In this document: positions 52,368-60,769 of the stretch, piece after piece
How positions within the stretch are numbered: the stretch's first letter is position 1
How the letters are laid out: every line of letters starts with the position of its first letter
Assembly: GCA_016710465.1 (NCBI GenBank)
Contig: JADJVS010000016.1
Location: 1-64,000 of the forward strand
Direction: 5' to 3'
DNA: 64,000 nt
Source: Sulfuritalea sp.
GTDB lineage: Bacteria > Pseudomonadota > Gammaproteobacteria > Burkholderiales > Rhodocyclaceae
Notes under the pieces: generated by a model
Told to the model about the DNA's origin: nothing
Database searches by the model: none
What the model saw: only the letters and a program-made list of their open reading frames with translations
Made by a program: the position numbers and the translations under genes

Positions 52368-52876
52368 TGCCCGACTTCCGCGTGGATTCGGCGTGCTGCC
52401 AGCGCCAGCGCTCTGCGTCCCTCCGGGAACTCTTCGCGGCCCATGGTTTCCAGCGGCAGGGCGAGGAAGGCCTCGATGCGCCTTCTCAACGACTGATAGG
52501 CGATCTCGAAGGCTTCGCGTCGCGCCTCGATGGGTTCGACGTGTGCCGGATCGGGCAGCGCCCAGTGCGCGGTGCTCGGACGCCCGGGCCAGACCGGGCA
52601 GGTCTCGTTGGCGGCGTTGGCGCAGACGGTGAAGATGAAATCGAACTCGGGCGCGCCGGGGGCGGCAAACTCGTCCCAGCTCTTGCTGCGCGCGCCGGCG
52701 CAGGGAATGCCGTGCCGGGCGAGGGTTTCCAGCGCCACCGGATTGACCGTGCCGCCGGGCTTGCTGCCCGCGGACCAGGCCATTATCCGGCCGCCGCCGA
52801 GGTGATTGAAGAGCATCTCGCCGAGGATGCTGCGCGCCGAGTTGCCGGTGCAGAGTACGAGGACATTGAAAGGCAT
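52364..52876 (-). CDS. arsC: Arsenate reductase, low-molecular-weight phosphatase type
   Basis: A 170-residue reductase. VLVLCTGNSARSILGE is the CX5R phosphatase loop; later cysteines sit in VCANAANETCPVW. It reduces arsenate to arsenite for Acr3, with thioredoxin- or glutaredoxin-linked cysteines. It follows arsR by nine bases. Confidence 0.9.
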   Translation of the reverse strand: MPFNVLVLCTGNSARSILGEMLFNHLGGGRIMAWSAGSKPGGTVNPVALETLARHGIPCAGARSKSWDEFAAPGAPEFDFIFTVCANAANETCPVWPGRPSTAHWALPDPAHVEPIEARREAFEIAYQSLRRRIEAFLALPLETMGREEFPEGRRALALAARRIHAEVGQ

Positions 52877-52885
52877 GGGGTCTCC

Positions 52886-53233
52886 TCAGGCCGCCTTGGC
52901 GCGCCGCTTCGCCGTGGTGGCGACGGCGGCTGTCCTGGGCAGGCATTGCCCGCCCTGGCAGCAGTTGTCGGTGAGATAGGCGATCAGCTCATCCATTGCC
53001 GCGAAATCGGCGGAATAGAAAATGTAGCGGCCTTCCTGGCGCGGCGCGACCAGGCCGGCGCGCGACAAGTGGGCAATGTGGAAGGAAAGCGAACTGGGGG
53101 CGATATCCACGGCTTCGGCGATGGCGCTGGCATTCATGCCGCCCGGCCCGGCCTGGACCAGCAGGCGGAAGATCCGCAATCGCGTGACCTGGGCGAGCGC
53201 GGCAAGCTTGTCGACGGCCTGGTCGGGTTTCAT
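52886..53233 (-). CDS. arsR: ArsR-family repressor
   Basis: A 115-residue winged-helix repressor: LAQVTRLRIFRLLVQAGPGG, SSLSFHIAHLSRAGLVAP and EGRYIFYSADF. The C-terminal cysteines in NCCQGGQC are suited to bind arsenite. It heads the operon; an inverted repeat lies directly before it. Confidence 0.9.
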   Translation of the reverse strand: MKPDQAVDKLAALAQVTRLRIFRLLVQAGPGGMNASAIAEAVDIAPSSLSFHIAHLSRAGLVAPRQEGRYIFYSADFAAMDELIAYLTDNCCQGGQCLPRTAAVATTAKRRAKAA

Positions 53234-53243
53234 TTCGACGTTT

Positions 53244-53263
53244 CAACAAGTATTGAATTGTTG
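53244..53263. promoter_or_regulatory. Candidate ArsR operator
   Basis: CAACAA (53244-53249) and TTGTTG (53258-53263) form an inverted repeat around GTATTGAA, 11 bases before arsR. TTCAACAAGTATTGAA is the form expected of ArsR boxes. Confidence 0.55.
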
Positions 53264-53352
53264 CCAGTGTAGCCGAAGCTGCCGCCGTCGGGAAGTAGCG
53301 CGGGCGCGGCGGGTAGTATGCTTGCGCCTTTGCGAACCGACCACGACGCGCC

Positions 53353-54658
53353 ATGCCCGAATCCGCCCTTTCCCGCCAGTCCGCCCTCGACCTGATTTCC
53401 TTCATCGACGCCAGCCCCAGCCCCTGGCATGCCGTCGCCAGCGCCGAGCAGCGCCTGCAGGCGGCGGGGTTTGCGCGGCTGGAGGAGGGCGCGCGCTGGG
53501 CCCTGGCGCCGGGCGGGCGCTATTACGCGGTGCGCGGTGGCGCCTCGCTGATCGCCTTCGTCGTCGGTGCCCGCCCGCTGGCCGAGGCGGGATTCCGGAT
53601 TGTCGGCGCGCACACCGATTCACCCGGGCTGCGCCTCAAGCCGCTTCCGGCTTCGGCCGGCGAGGGCCTGCTCCGGCTCGGCGTCGAAGTCTATGGCGGG
53701 CCGATCCTGGCGAGCTTCGCCGACCGCGACCTGGGACTGGCCGGCCGCGTCATCCTGCGCACGGCGGGCGGAACCGAGGCGCGCCTGCTTGACCTCAGAC
53801 GGCCGCTGCTGCGCCTGCCCAACCTGGCGATCCACATGAACCGCGAGGTCAACCAAGCAGGGTCTGAAATTCGCAACAAGCAGATCGGACTGCCGCTGTT
53901 GCTGGGCCTGCTCGAGAGGACGAAAGCCCGGGGCGCGTTGGCGTGCGCTGCTGGCCGACGCCGCCCGGTGCGACGCGTCCGAGCTTTTGAGCTGGGAACT
54001 GGCGGCCTACGACGTGCAGCCGGGCAGCCTGTGGGGAGCCGACGGAGAGTTCATCGCCAGCCGCCAGCTCGACAACCTGGCGTCCTGCCATGCCGCCTTG
54101 TCGGCGCTGAGCGTCGCCGATGCGGCGCCCGCCACGTGCGTTGCAGCGCTGTTCGACCACGAGGAAGTCGGCAGCGAGAGCGCGGCGGGAGCCGGCGGCA
54201 GCTTCATCACCGACGTGCTGGCGCGCATCGGCTTCGCCGCCGGGCTCGACGATGAAGACCGACGTCGCGCGCTGGCGCGGAGCTACTTCATCAGCGCCGA
54301 CATGGCGCACGCATACCACCCGAATTTCCCCGCCGCCTACGAACCCGACCACAAGGTCAAGGTCAATGGCGGCCCGGTGATCAAGACCAACGCCAACCAG
54401 CGCTATGCCACCGGCGCCGAAACCGCCGCGCGCTTCATGGCGGCCTGCGAAGCCGCCGGCGTGCCCTGCCAGCAGTACGCGCATCGCGGCAACCTGGGCT
54501 GCGGCAGCACCATCGGCCCCATCGTCGCCGCGCGCCTCGGCATCCCGACGGTCGACGTCGGTTCGCCGATGTGGGCCATGCACAGCGCGCGCGAAAGTGC
54601 CGGTGCGCTCGACCCCGCCTACATGGCCGCCGCGCTTGCCGCGGTCTTTGCCGGCTGA
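53353..54658 (+). pseudogene. M18-family aminopeptidase, two or three frame breaks
   Basis: ATG 53353 begins LDLISFIDASPSPWHAVASA, the M18 start. Metal and catalytic motifs are VGAHTDSPGLRLKPL, FDHEEVGSES and SADMAHAYHPNF, all present. Breaks occur between 53860 and 53960, where REVNQAGSEIRNKQIGLPLL has compensated shifts and the frame then moves to ALLADAARCDASELLSWELA. From there to the stop (54656-54658) one frame is open. The protein would be about 430 residues. Clean motifs on both sides suggest sequencing error. Confidence 0.8.
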
Positions 54659-54692
54659 CGCGGGACGTGCGCACTCGCGCCGGACGACCCAC

Positions 54693-56664
54693 ATGATTCC
54701 CGATGGCCTGATAAGGCCAGTGCTGCTGGCACTGGTGCTGGCAGGCCTCGGTGCCTGCGGACCGACGGCGCCGGTCGGCGGCAGTGCGGGCGATGCCCAG
54801 CCGGCGACGGTGGCCTGGAACGAGGCTTTCACCAAGGAACTCGACCTCGATCCCGCCGCCGGCCTGGTCGATGCAAAACGCGGCTTCATCGCCCGCCCCA
54901 GCGGCAAGATCGTCGCCGATGACGGCACGCTGCTGCACGACTTCGATGCCTACGCCTTTGTCGACGGCAAGGCGCCGGCGACGGTGAATCCGAGCCTGTG
55001 GCGGCACGCGATCATGAACGCGCAGGCCGGATTGTTCAAGGTCACCGAAGGCATCTACCAGTTGCGTGGGTTCGACATTGCCAACATCACCCTGGTGGAA
55101 GGCAAGACCGGCTGGATCGTCATCGACGCCCTGACCGCGCGCGAGAGCGCGGCGGCGGCGATGGCCTTCGCCAACCGGCATCTCGGCCCGCGCCCGGTGT
55201 CGGCGCTGATCTTCACCCACAGCCATGTCGATCATTTCGGCGGCGCCCTGGGCGTGGTTTCCGCCGCCGAGGCGGCGCGGCGCAAGCTGCCGGTGATCGC
55301 CTCCGAAGGCTTCCTCGAAGAGGCGACCAGCGAGAACGTGCTGGTCGGCACGGCCATGGCGCGGCGCTCGATCTACCAGTTCGGCAAGAACCTCGAACGC
55401 TCGGCGAAGGGCAACGTCGATACCGGCCTGGGCAAGAACGTTGTCTACGGTGCCGTCGGCATCCTGCCGCCGAACCTGATCATCGACAAGCCGACGCAGG
55501 AGGTGACGGTCGACGGCGTGCGCTTCATCTTCCACAACGTCCCGGGGGCCGAGGCGCCGGCCGAAATGACTTTCGCCATTCCCGAGAAGAAGGCCTATGG
55601 CGGTGCCGAGAACCTGGCGCAGACCATGCACAACCTGCTGCCGGTACGCGGCGCCAAGCTGCGCGACGCGCTGCGCTGGGCCAACTACATGCAGCAGGCG
55701 CTGGACCAACTGGGCGATGCCGAGGTGTATTTCGGCCAGCACAACTGGCCGATCTGGGGGCGCGAGCGGATTGCCGATTTCATCGCCAGGCACCGCGATG
55801 TCTACAAATACACCCACGACCAGACCGTACGCCTGATCAATGCCGGCAAGACGCCGAGCGAGATCGCCGAGACCGTGAGCCTGCCCCGGTCGCTGCGCGA
55901 ACATGCCGGCGCCCGCGGCTATTACGGCGCGCTGCGGCACAACGTCAAGGCGGTGTACCAGTTCTACCTCGGCGCCTATGACGGCAACCCGGCCAGGCTC
56001 GACCCGCTGCCGCCGCGGGAGTCGGCACGGCGTTACCTGGAACTGCTGGGCGGTGCCGACAAGGCCGTGGCGGCGGCGCAGGCGGCCTTCGACAAGGGCG
56101 AGTACCGCTGGGCCGCCGAACTGCTGAACCATGCCGTATTCGGCGACCCGGCGCACAAGCCGGCGCGCGAACTGCTGGCGCGCACCTACGAGCAACTGGG
56201 CTACATGGCCGAGGCGGCCACCTGGCGCAACAGCTACCTCACGGGCGCCGACGAGTTGCGCAATGGCCCGCCGAAGAAGGGCATCGACCGCAGCGCGGTG
56301 ATCGAGATGCTCTACCACACGCCGATCGAGCGCTTCCTCGAGGCGATGGCGGCGGCGCTGGACGGACCGGCGGCCGAGGGCAAGAACCTGAAGATCAACC
56401 TGGTGCTCGCGGACACCGGCGAAACCCACGTGCTCTGGATCGAGAACGCCGTCCTGCACCACAAGCGGGCCGCCGCCGCGGCCGATGCCAACGCGACCCT
56501 GACCCTGCCCAAGGAAACCTTCATCAAGCTCATGGCCGGAAGCGCGCGCCAAGGACACCCTGCTCAGCGAGGAGTTCAAGGTCGGCGGCAGCCGCATTGA
56601 CCTGGTGCGCTTCTTCGCCCTGTTCGACAAGGCACCGGGCACTTTCGCGATCGTTACGCCTTAG
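54693..56664 (+). pseudogene. Linear alkylsulfatase-type metallo-beta-lactamase, frame break near the end
   Basis: ATG 54693 opens a lipoprotein-like signal (LLALVLAGLGACGP). The metal site is FTHSHVDHFGGALGV near residue 180, followed by the dimerisation domain and an SCP2-like C-terminus ([20 protein letters not shown]). This is the SdsA1/BDS1 arrangement for cutting alkyl sulfate esters such as dodecyl sulfate. Near 56,545 one base is lost; the correct end [20 protein letters not shown] runs to TAG 56662-56664. It overlaps the tetR stop by 11 bases on the opposite strand. Confidence 0.82.
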
Positions 56665-57241
56665 CGAGCAGCGCCTGGCAGATGCGCTTCAGCGAGGCCA
56701 GCGCGGGCTGCGGATCGCCGTCGTACTGGGCGCGGATGATGGCACCGTCGACGGCGGTGGCGAGGTCCGTGGCCAGGAGTCGGCGCTGGCGGTACGCCGA
56801 CGGAGAGCCCGAGCCGGCCGGCAGCAGCCTGGCGATGGCCTTGGCCATGTCGGCCTTGTGGCGGCGCGTGATTTCATTCACCTGCGGCAGGGCCTCGCCG
56901 AGTTCGCCGACGCTGTTGATGAAGGCGCAGCCGCGAAAGCCCTCGCTGCCGAACCATTCCGCCAGCGCCGGCATCAGGGCCTTTGGCGTGCCGCCATGGC
57001 GCGCCAGCGCCTCCTCGAACCAGGCCATCCAGCGCGTGTGACGGTGCTCGAGGAAGGCCAGCACCAGGTCGTTTTTGCTCGGGTAGTGGCGGTAGAAGCT
57101 GAGCTTGGCCACGCCGGATTCGGCGATCACGCGGTCGATGCCGGTGGCGCGGATGCCCTCGCGGTAGAACAGCTCGTGGGCGGCGAAGAGGATGCGTTCG
57201 CGCGCGCCCGGCGTGGCAGCGGGTTCGTTCGAGGCCTTCAT
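56654..57241 (-). CDS. TetR-family repressor
   Basis: A 195-residue regulator starting at ATG 57241. The helix-turn-helix is [20 protein letters not shown] and [20 protein letters not shown]. The C-terminal domain is of the TetR_C type. A perfect 18-base palindrome lies ten bases before the start, so autoregulation and control of the divergent SnoaL-like gene are likely. Confidence 0.88.
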   Translation of the reverse strand: MKASNEPAATPGARERILFAAHELFYREGIRATGIDRVIAESGVAKLSFYRHYPSKNDLVLAFLEHRHTRWMAWFEEALARHGGTPKALMPALAEWFGSEGFRGCAFINSVGELGEALPQVNEITRRHKADMAKAIARLLPAGSGSPSAYRQRRLLATDLATAVDGAIIRAQYDGDPQPALASLKRICQALLAKA

Positions 57242-57250
57242 GCCGCGATT

Positions 57251-57268
57251 GTAGACAGATCTGTCTAC
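57251..57268. promoter_or_regulatory. TetR operator palindrome GTAGACAGATCTGTCTAC
   Basis: A perfect 18-base palindrome between divergent tetR and SnoaL-like genes. GTAGACAG/CTGTCTAC is typical of TetR-family operators and lies within the expected promoter region. Confidence 0.75.
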
Positions 57269-57318
57269 CTTGTATATCCTGCGCCGACCCCAACCCGAAA
57301 ACAGCGAGGAGCGCCGCA

Positions 57319-57784
57319 TGGAAACCAAGCCCCCACTTCCCCCTTCACCCCGGAAACCGCAGCGCAGAAGGTGCGCATGGCCGAGGATGCGTGGAACACG
57401 CGCGACCCGGACCGCGTGGTGCTGGTCTATACCGAGGACACGCGCTGGCGCAATCGCGCCGAGTTCCCGGTCGGCCGCGAGCAGGTCAAGCAGTTCCTGC
57501 AGCGCAAGTGGGCCAAGGAACTCGATTACCGGCTGATCAAGGAACTCTGGGCCTGCGCCGGCAACCGCATCGCCGTGCGCTTCGCCTACGAATGCCACGA
57601 CGATTCCGGCAACTGGATGCGCGCCTATGGCAACGAGAACTGGGAGTTCAACGAGCAGGGCTTCATGATGCGCCGCTTCGCCAGCATCAACGACCTGCCG
57701 ATCCGCGAGTCGGATCGCAAGTTCTTCTGGCCGCTCGGCCGCCGCCCCGACGACCACCCGGGATTGAGCGACCTCGGGCTTTGA
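57319..57784 (+). pseudogene. SnoaL-like (DUF1348) protein, frame break near start
   Basis: From about 57345 one frame gives [40 protein letters not shown] and [19 protein letters not shown], a complete DUF1348/NTF2-like fold of about 150 residues. The start METKPP (57319, RBS AGGAG) is in another frame, so a base of the CCCCC run near 57340 is missing. These proteins are small and soluble and of unknown substrate; here the TetR operator suggests induction by a toxic or aromatic compound. Confidence 0.7.
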
Positions 57785-58128
57785 TTCGCCGGCGGGCGCG
57801 GCATTGCCGCGCCCTGTACTTCTACTTCAGGCTATCCGGATTTCTGATTGTCGATTCTCTGTGCAATGCACAATGTCATCTGGTTCGCGTTTAAGATGAA
57901 ACTTGATGTCCCAGTTTGCCAGAAGCTGCCGGTGGCAAATTCTTCCACAAGCAGCCGCTCATAATGCTATAGGGATTGCAGCCAGAATCAAACGGCGGGA
58001 GAATTGACCCCGGACGCTCGCCGACAATGGTTGTCCAATTAAAATAGTAAACCGACAAATGTGCGAAATCAATGACATTTCCCGGATGCAAACGGACATG
58101 GCCGACGTAAACGGATATCCATGTCGTT
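57785..58128. other. Gene-free stretch left of the IS element
   Basis: 344 bases with lower GC than the flanks. The only frame of note is a 66-codon one on the minus strand (57891-58091) containing GERPGSILPPFDSG, unlikely to be a gene on its own. GTAAACG (58107-58113) and CGTTTAC (58125-58131) form an inverted repeat adjoining the left end of the IS element. No attC core pair was found here. Confidence 0.5.
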
Positions 58129-58130
58129 TA

Positions 58131-59231
58131 CTCACTAGTCGCTAAATAAGTGGACAAATATGGAACTTGCTTCGCGCATGCCAGTTTCATTTTCCATGAA
58201 GAGAGATGGGCGAACTTTTGACCGCAAGACGCTGGAAGAAATTCGGCTGATGGCCGTCGAGCGGGTGCGCGAAGGAGAGTCGGCGGCGAAGGTGATTGAA
58301 GCCTATGGGTTCAGTCGCACGACGATCTACAAGTGGCTGAATGCGGCGTTGCAGCCGGGTCTTGGTATTCGGGCCTTGCGCTCGACGAAGGCGACGGGTC
58401 GGCCGCGCACTTTGACACCAAGGCAGGAGAGCCAAGTATTCAGGTGGATCAACGGGCGAGATCCGCGGCAGTACGGTCTGGACTTCGGCTTGTGGACGCG
58501 TGCTGTGGTGGTTGAACTGATTGAGAAGAAGTTCGGCGTGAAACTGGGGCTGACCGCTGTTGGCGAATTGTTGGCCAGATTGGGACTGACGCCGCAAAAA
58601 CCTTTGCAGCGAGCCTATCAGCGTGATCCGGAGGCCATCGAGAAATGGCAGCGTAACACCTTCCCTGCCATTGCCAAGCAGGCCAGGGCGGAAGGCGCTG
58701 AAATCTTCTTCTGGGATGAATCCGGATTCCGTGCCGACTCCGTGCATGGCAAGACCTGGGGGGTTCGTGGGCAGACCCCGGTGGTGCAACGTCCTGGACA
58801 GCGCCAATCTATCAGTGCAGCCTCGGCGGTGAATGCCAGTGGGGCGTTCTGGTTCTGCACCTACGAGGGCGGTCTCAACGCAGAGCTGTTCGTCGAGTTG
58901 CTGGGGGAGATGATGAAGTACCGCAGCAAGCCGATTCATCTTGTGCTCGATAGCCTGCCCGCGCACAAGACAGCGCTCGTGAAGAAGTACGTAGCCTCCA
59001 CCGAGGGCCGCCTGACCCTGCACTTCCTGCCTGGCTATGCACCCGACTTGAATCCCGACGAACGGGTATGGAGTCACGTCAAGCGCACCGGCACGGCAAG
59101 ACGTCCTTTGCAAAAGGGCGAAAAACTGCGCGAGAAAATCAAGGAGCAACTTGCAGCACTCCAGAAATTGCCCCACCTTGTTCGCTCATTCTTCAACGCT
59201 CCTTCTGTCGCCTATATTGGCGACTGCTGAG
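58131..59231 (+). mobile_element. IS630-family insertion sequence
   Basis: A 1,101-base element. Ends read CTCACTAGTCGCTAAATAAG (58131-58150) and its partner at the right, whose reverse complement reads CTCAGCAGTCGCCAATATAG (59212-59231): imperfect terminal inverted repeats (about 14 of 20 positions). It is flanked on both sides by TA (58129-58130 and 59232-59233), the target duplication typical of the family. The single transposase gene is intact. Confidence 0.85.
58160..59230 (+). CDS. IS630-family transposase
   Basis: A 356-residue DDE transposase. The N-terminal HTH region is VREGESAAKVIEAYGFSRTT, and the catalytic residues lie in FFWDESGFRAD, HLVLDSLPAHK and PDLNPDERVW, the D-D-E set of IS630. 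In-frame ATGs at 58160, 58178 and 58196 are all possible; the first gives the full N-terminus. The stop lies inside the right inverted repeat, as common in this family. Confidence 0.92.
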   Translation: MELASRMPVSFSMKRDGRTFDRKTLEEIRLMAVERVREGESAAKVIEAYGFSRTTIYKWLNAALQPGLGIRALRSTKATGRPRTLTPRQESQVFRWINGRDPRQYGLDFGLWTRAVVVELIEKKFGVKLGLTAVGELLARLGLTPQKPLQRAYQRDPEAIEKWQRNTFPAIAKQARAEGAEIFFWDESGFRADSVHGKTWGVRGQTPVVQRPGQRQSISAASAVNASGAFWFCTYEGGLNAELFVELLGEMMKYRSKPIHLVLDSLPAHKTALVKKYVASTEGRLTLHFLPGYAPDLNPDERVWSHVKRTGTARRPLQKGEKLREKIKEQLAALQKLPHLVRSFFNAPSVAYIGDC

Positions 59232-59241
59232 TAATTCAAAG

Positions 59242-60763
59242 TTATACCCGCGAAGGTAATGATCAATGAGTTCCCCGCCAAAGCTCTTCATTTCATACAG
59301 TTGGACGACTCCCGAGCATGAGCAATGGGTCGTAGACCTTGCCACCGAGCTCGTCAATAGCGGGGTAGATGTCGTTCTTGACAAGTGGGCACTCCGCGAG
59401 GGACACGATTCCATCGCGTTCATGGAGCAGATGGTTACTGACCCATCGATCACAAAAGTCATACTTATCTGCGATCACGTATATTCGTCCAAGGCCGATG
59501 GCCGTGTTGCGGGCGTTGGAACTGAAACTCAGATTATCTCAGCCGAAGTCTACGCAAAGCAGTCGCAAGACAAGTTTGTGGCAGTAATCGCTGAAAGAGA
59601 TGAATCGGGTAAGCCATTCTTACCCACGTACTACAAGTCGAGAATCTACGTCGATTTTAGTGAGTCTGATCGCTACGCGGAGAACTTCGAAAAGCTCTTG
59701 CGATGGATATTCAATAAGCCTCTCTATGTTAAACCTGAGCTTGGTACGCCACCGTCCTTCATCGTCGACATAGATGCCCCGCTGCTTGGAACATCTGCGC
59801 TCGCAAAGCGTGTAATCGAAGGGATAAAGTCAGACAAAGCCTATACCAGAGGTGCCTTTGATGAGTACCTATCTGTTTACTCTGAGCGACTTGAGCGTTT
59901 CCGCATCACAGGAAATGACGGTGAGTTTGATGATCGAATTATTAAATCAATAGAAGACTTCACGCCCTCTCGCAATGAGTTCATCCAAGTTATTACTGCG
60001 TTGTCTCAATATGCGGACCCCGCCGACCATGTACCGCGGGTTCAAAGGTTCTTTGAGGCACTGATTCCATATCTCTCACGTCCATCGCACATCAACCAGT
60101 GGAATCCAGCCGACTTCGACAACTTCAAGTTTGTTGTCCATGAGCTATTTCTCCACACAGTTGCGATCCTCCTCCGCCACGAGCAATTTGATGCCGCGAC
60201 ACATCTACTCTCGCAGACCTATTACGTTCCCGGAAGCTCCGAGTATGGAAAGAACGCCACCGTAAGCTATACGGTATTTCGCGAATACATGGAGTCGTTG
60301 AAGGTCCGTAACCAACGGCTTGGTCTCAATCGCCTTTCCCTGAGGGCTGATCTGCTTGAGCAGCGCTCAAAGACATCGGGAGTGCAGTTTAGGCACGTCA
60401 TGCAAGCAGACTTCATTTGCTTCCTTCGGGCCGATCTCACGCACACCGACCCCTACGACAGATGGTGGCCAGAAACTCTTTTGTACGCGAAGCGCCAGTA
60501 TGGCCCATTCGAGTTGTTTGCGCGTTCCACTTCGAAAGCGTACTTGGCTCGCACGCTTAAGCTCCTTGGCGTCACTGACTTAGCGGAAATAAAGGCGAAG
60601 CTTGAGGAGTACGCAGCAGACCGATCATCTCTTCCGAGATGGCAATTTGAGTCATTTAGCCCGTCAGTTCTACTAGCCTATGACCAACTGGGCACAAAGG
60701 TATAACCCGGCGTTCGAGCGGCGCTGCGCAATAAGCCGCGCAGCGCCGGTTAGCTCTACTTCG
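59242..60763 (+). mobile_element. Integron gene cassette 1 (SEFIR protein)
   Basis: Bounded at the left by the core G/TTATAC (59241-59247) and at the right by attC1. The inverse core of attC1, GTATAAC, is the exact reverse complement of GTTATAC, as required when both come from one circular cassette. The cassette is 1,522 bases and carries one gene, starting 24 bases from the cassette edge; its stop lies inside the attC. Orientation is the usual one. Confidence 0.85.
59266..60705 (+). CDS. SEFIR-domain protein, candidate defence effector
   Basis: A 479-residue protein. The N-terminal SEFIR domain (about 5-150) shows KLFISYSWTTPEHEQWVVDL, DVVLDKWALREGHD, FMEQMVTDP and GVGTETQIISAEVYAKQS, which are the conserved boxes of SEFIR/TIR-like domains. 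The remaining 330 residues are mostly helical, without a known motif. SEFIR domains in bacteria are linked to abortive anti-phage immunity, and some TIR-like domains cleave NAD. It lies in an integron cassette with AT-richer composition than the host genes. Function in this protein is inferred. Confidence 0.8.
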   Translation: MSSPPKLFISYSWTTPEHEQWVVDLATELVNSGVDVVLDKWALREGHDSIAFMEQMVTDPSITKVILICDHVYSSKADGRVAGVGTETQIISAEVYAKQSQDKFVAVIAERDESGKPFLPTYYKSRIYVDFSESDRYAENFEKLLRWIFNKPLYVKPELGTPPSFIVDIDAPLLGTSALAKRVIEGIKSDKAYTRGAFDEYLSVYSERLERFRITGNDGEFDDRIIKSIEDFTPSRNEFIQVITALSQYADPADHVPRVQRFFEALIPYLSRPSHINQWNPADFDNFKFVVHELFLHTVAILLRHEQFDAATHLLSQTYYVPGSSEYGKNATVSYTVFREYMESLKVRNQRLGLNRLSLRADLLEQRSKTSGVQFRHVMQADFICFLRADLTHTDPYDRWWPETLLYAKRQYGPFELFARSTSKAYLARTLKLLGVTDLAEIKAKLEEYAADRSSLPRWQFESFSPSVLLAYDQLGTKV

Positions 60764-60769
60764 TTAGAC
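60700..60769 (+). repeat. attC recombination site 1
   Basis: Inverse core GTATAAC (60700-60706), long imperfect stem CGGCGCTGCGC / GCGCAGCGCCG around an AATAAGCC loop, GGTTAGCTCTACTTC and core GTTAGAC (60763-60769). Length 70 bases. The cut site G/TTAGAC starts cassette 2. Confidence 0.88.

Noticed and set aside
57891..58091. A 66-codon minus-strand frame beside the IS element
   Set aside because: No ribosome site, no partner and no known motif; it may be a fragment of a lost gene but is too short to support.
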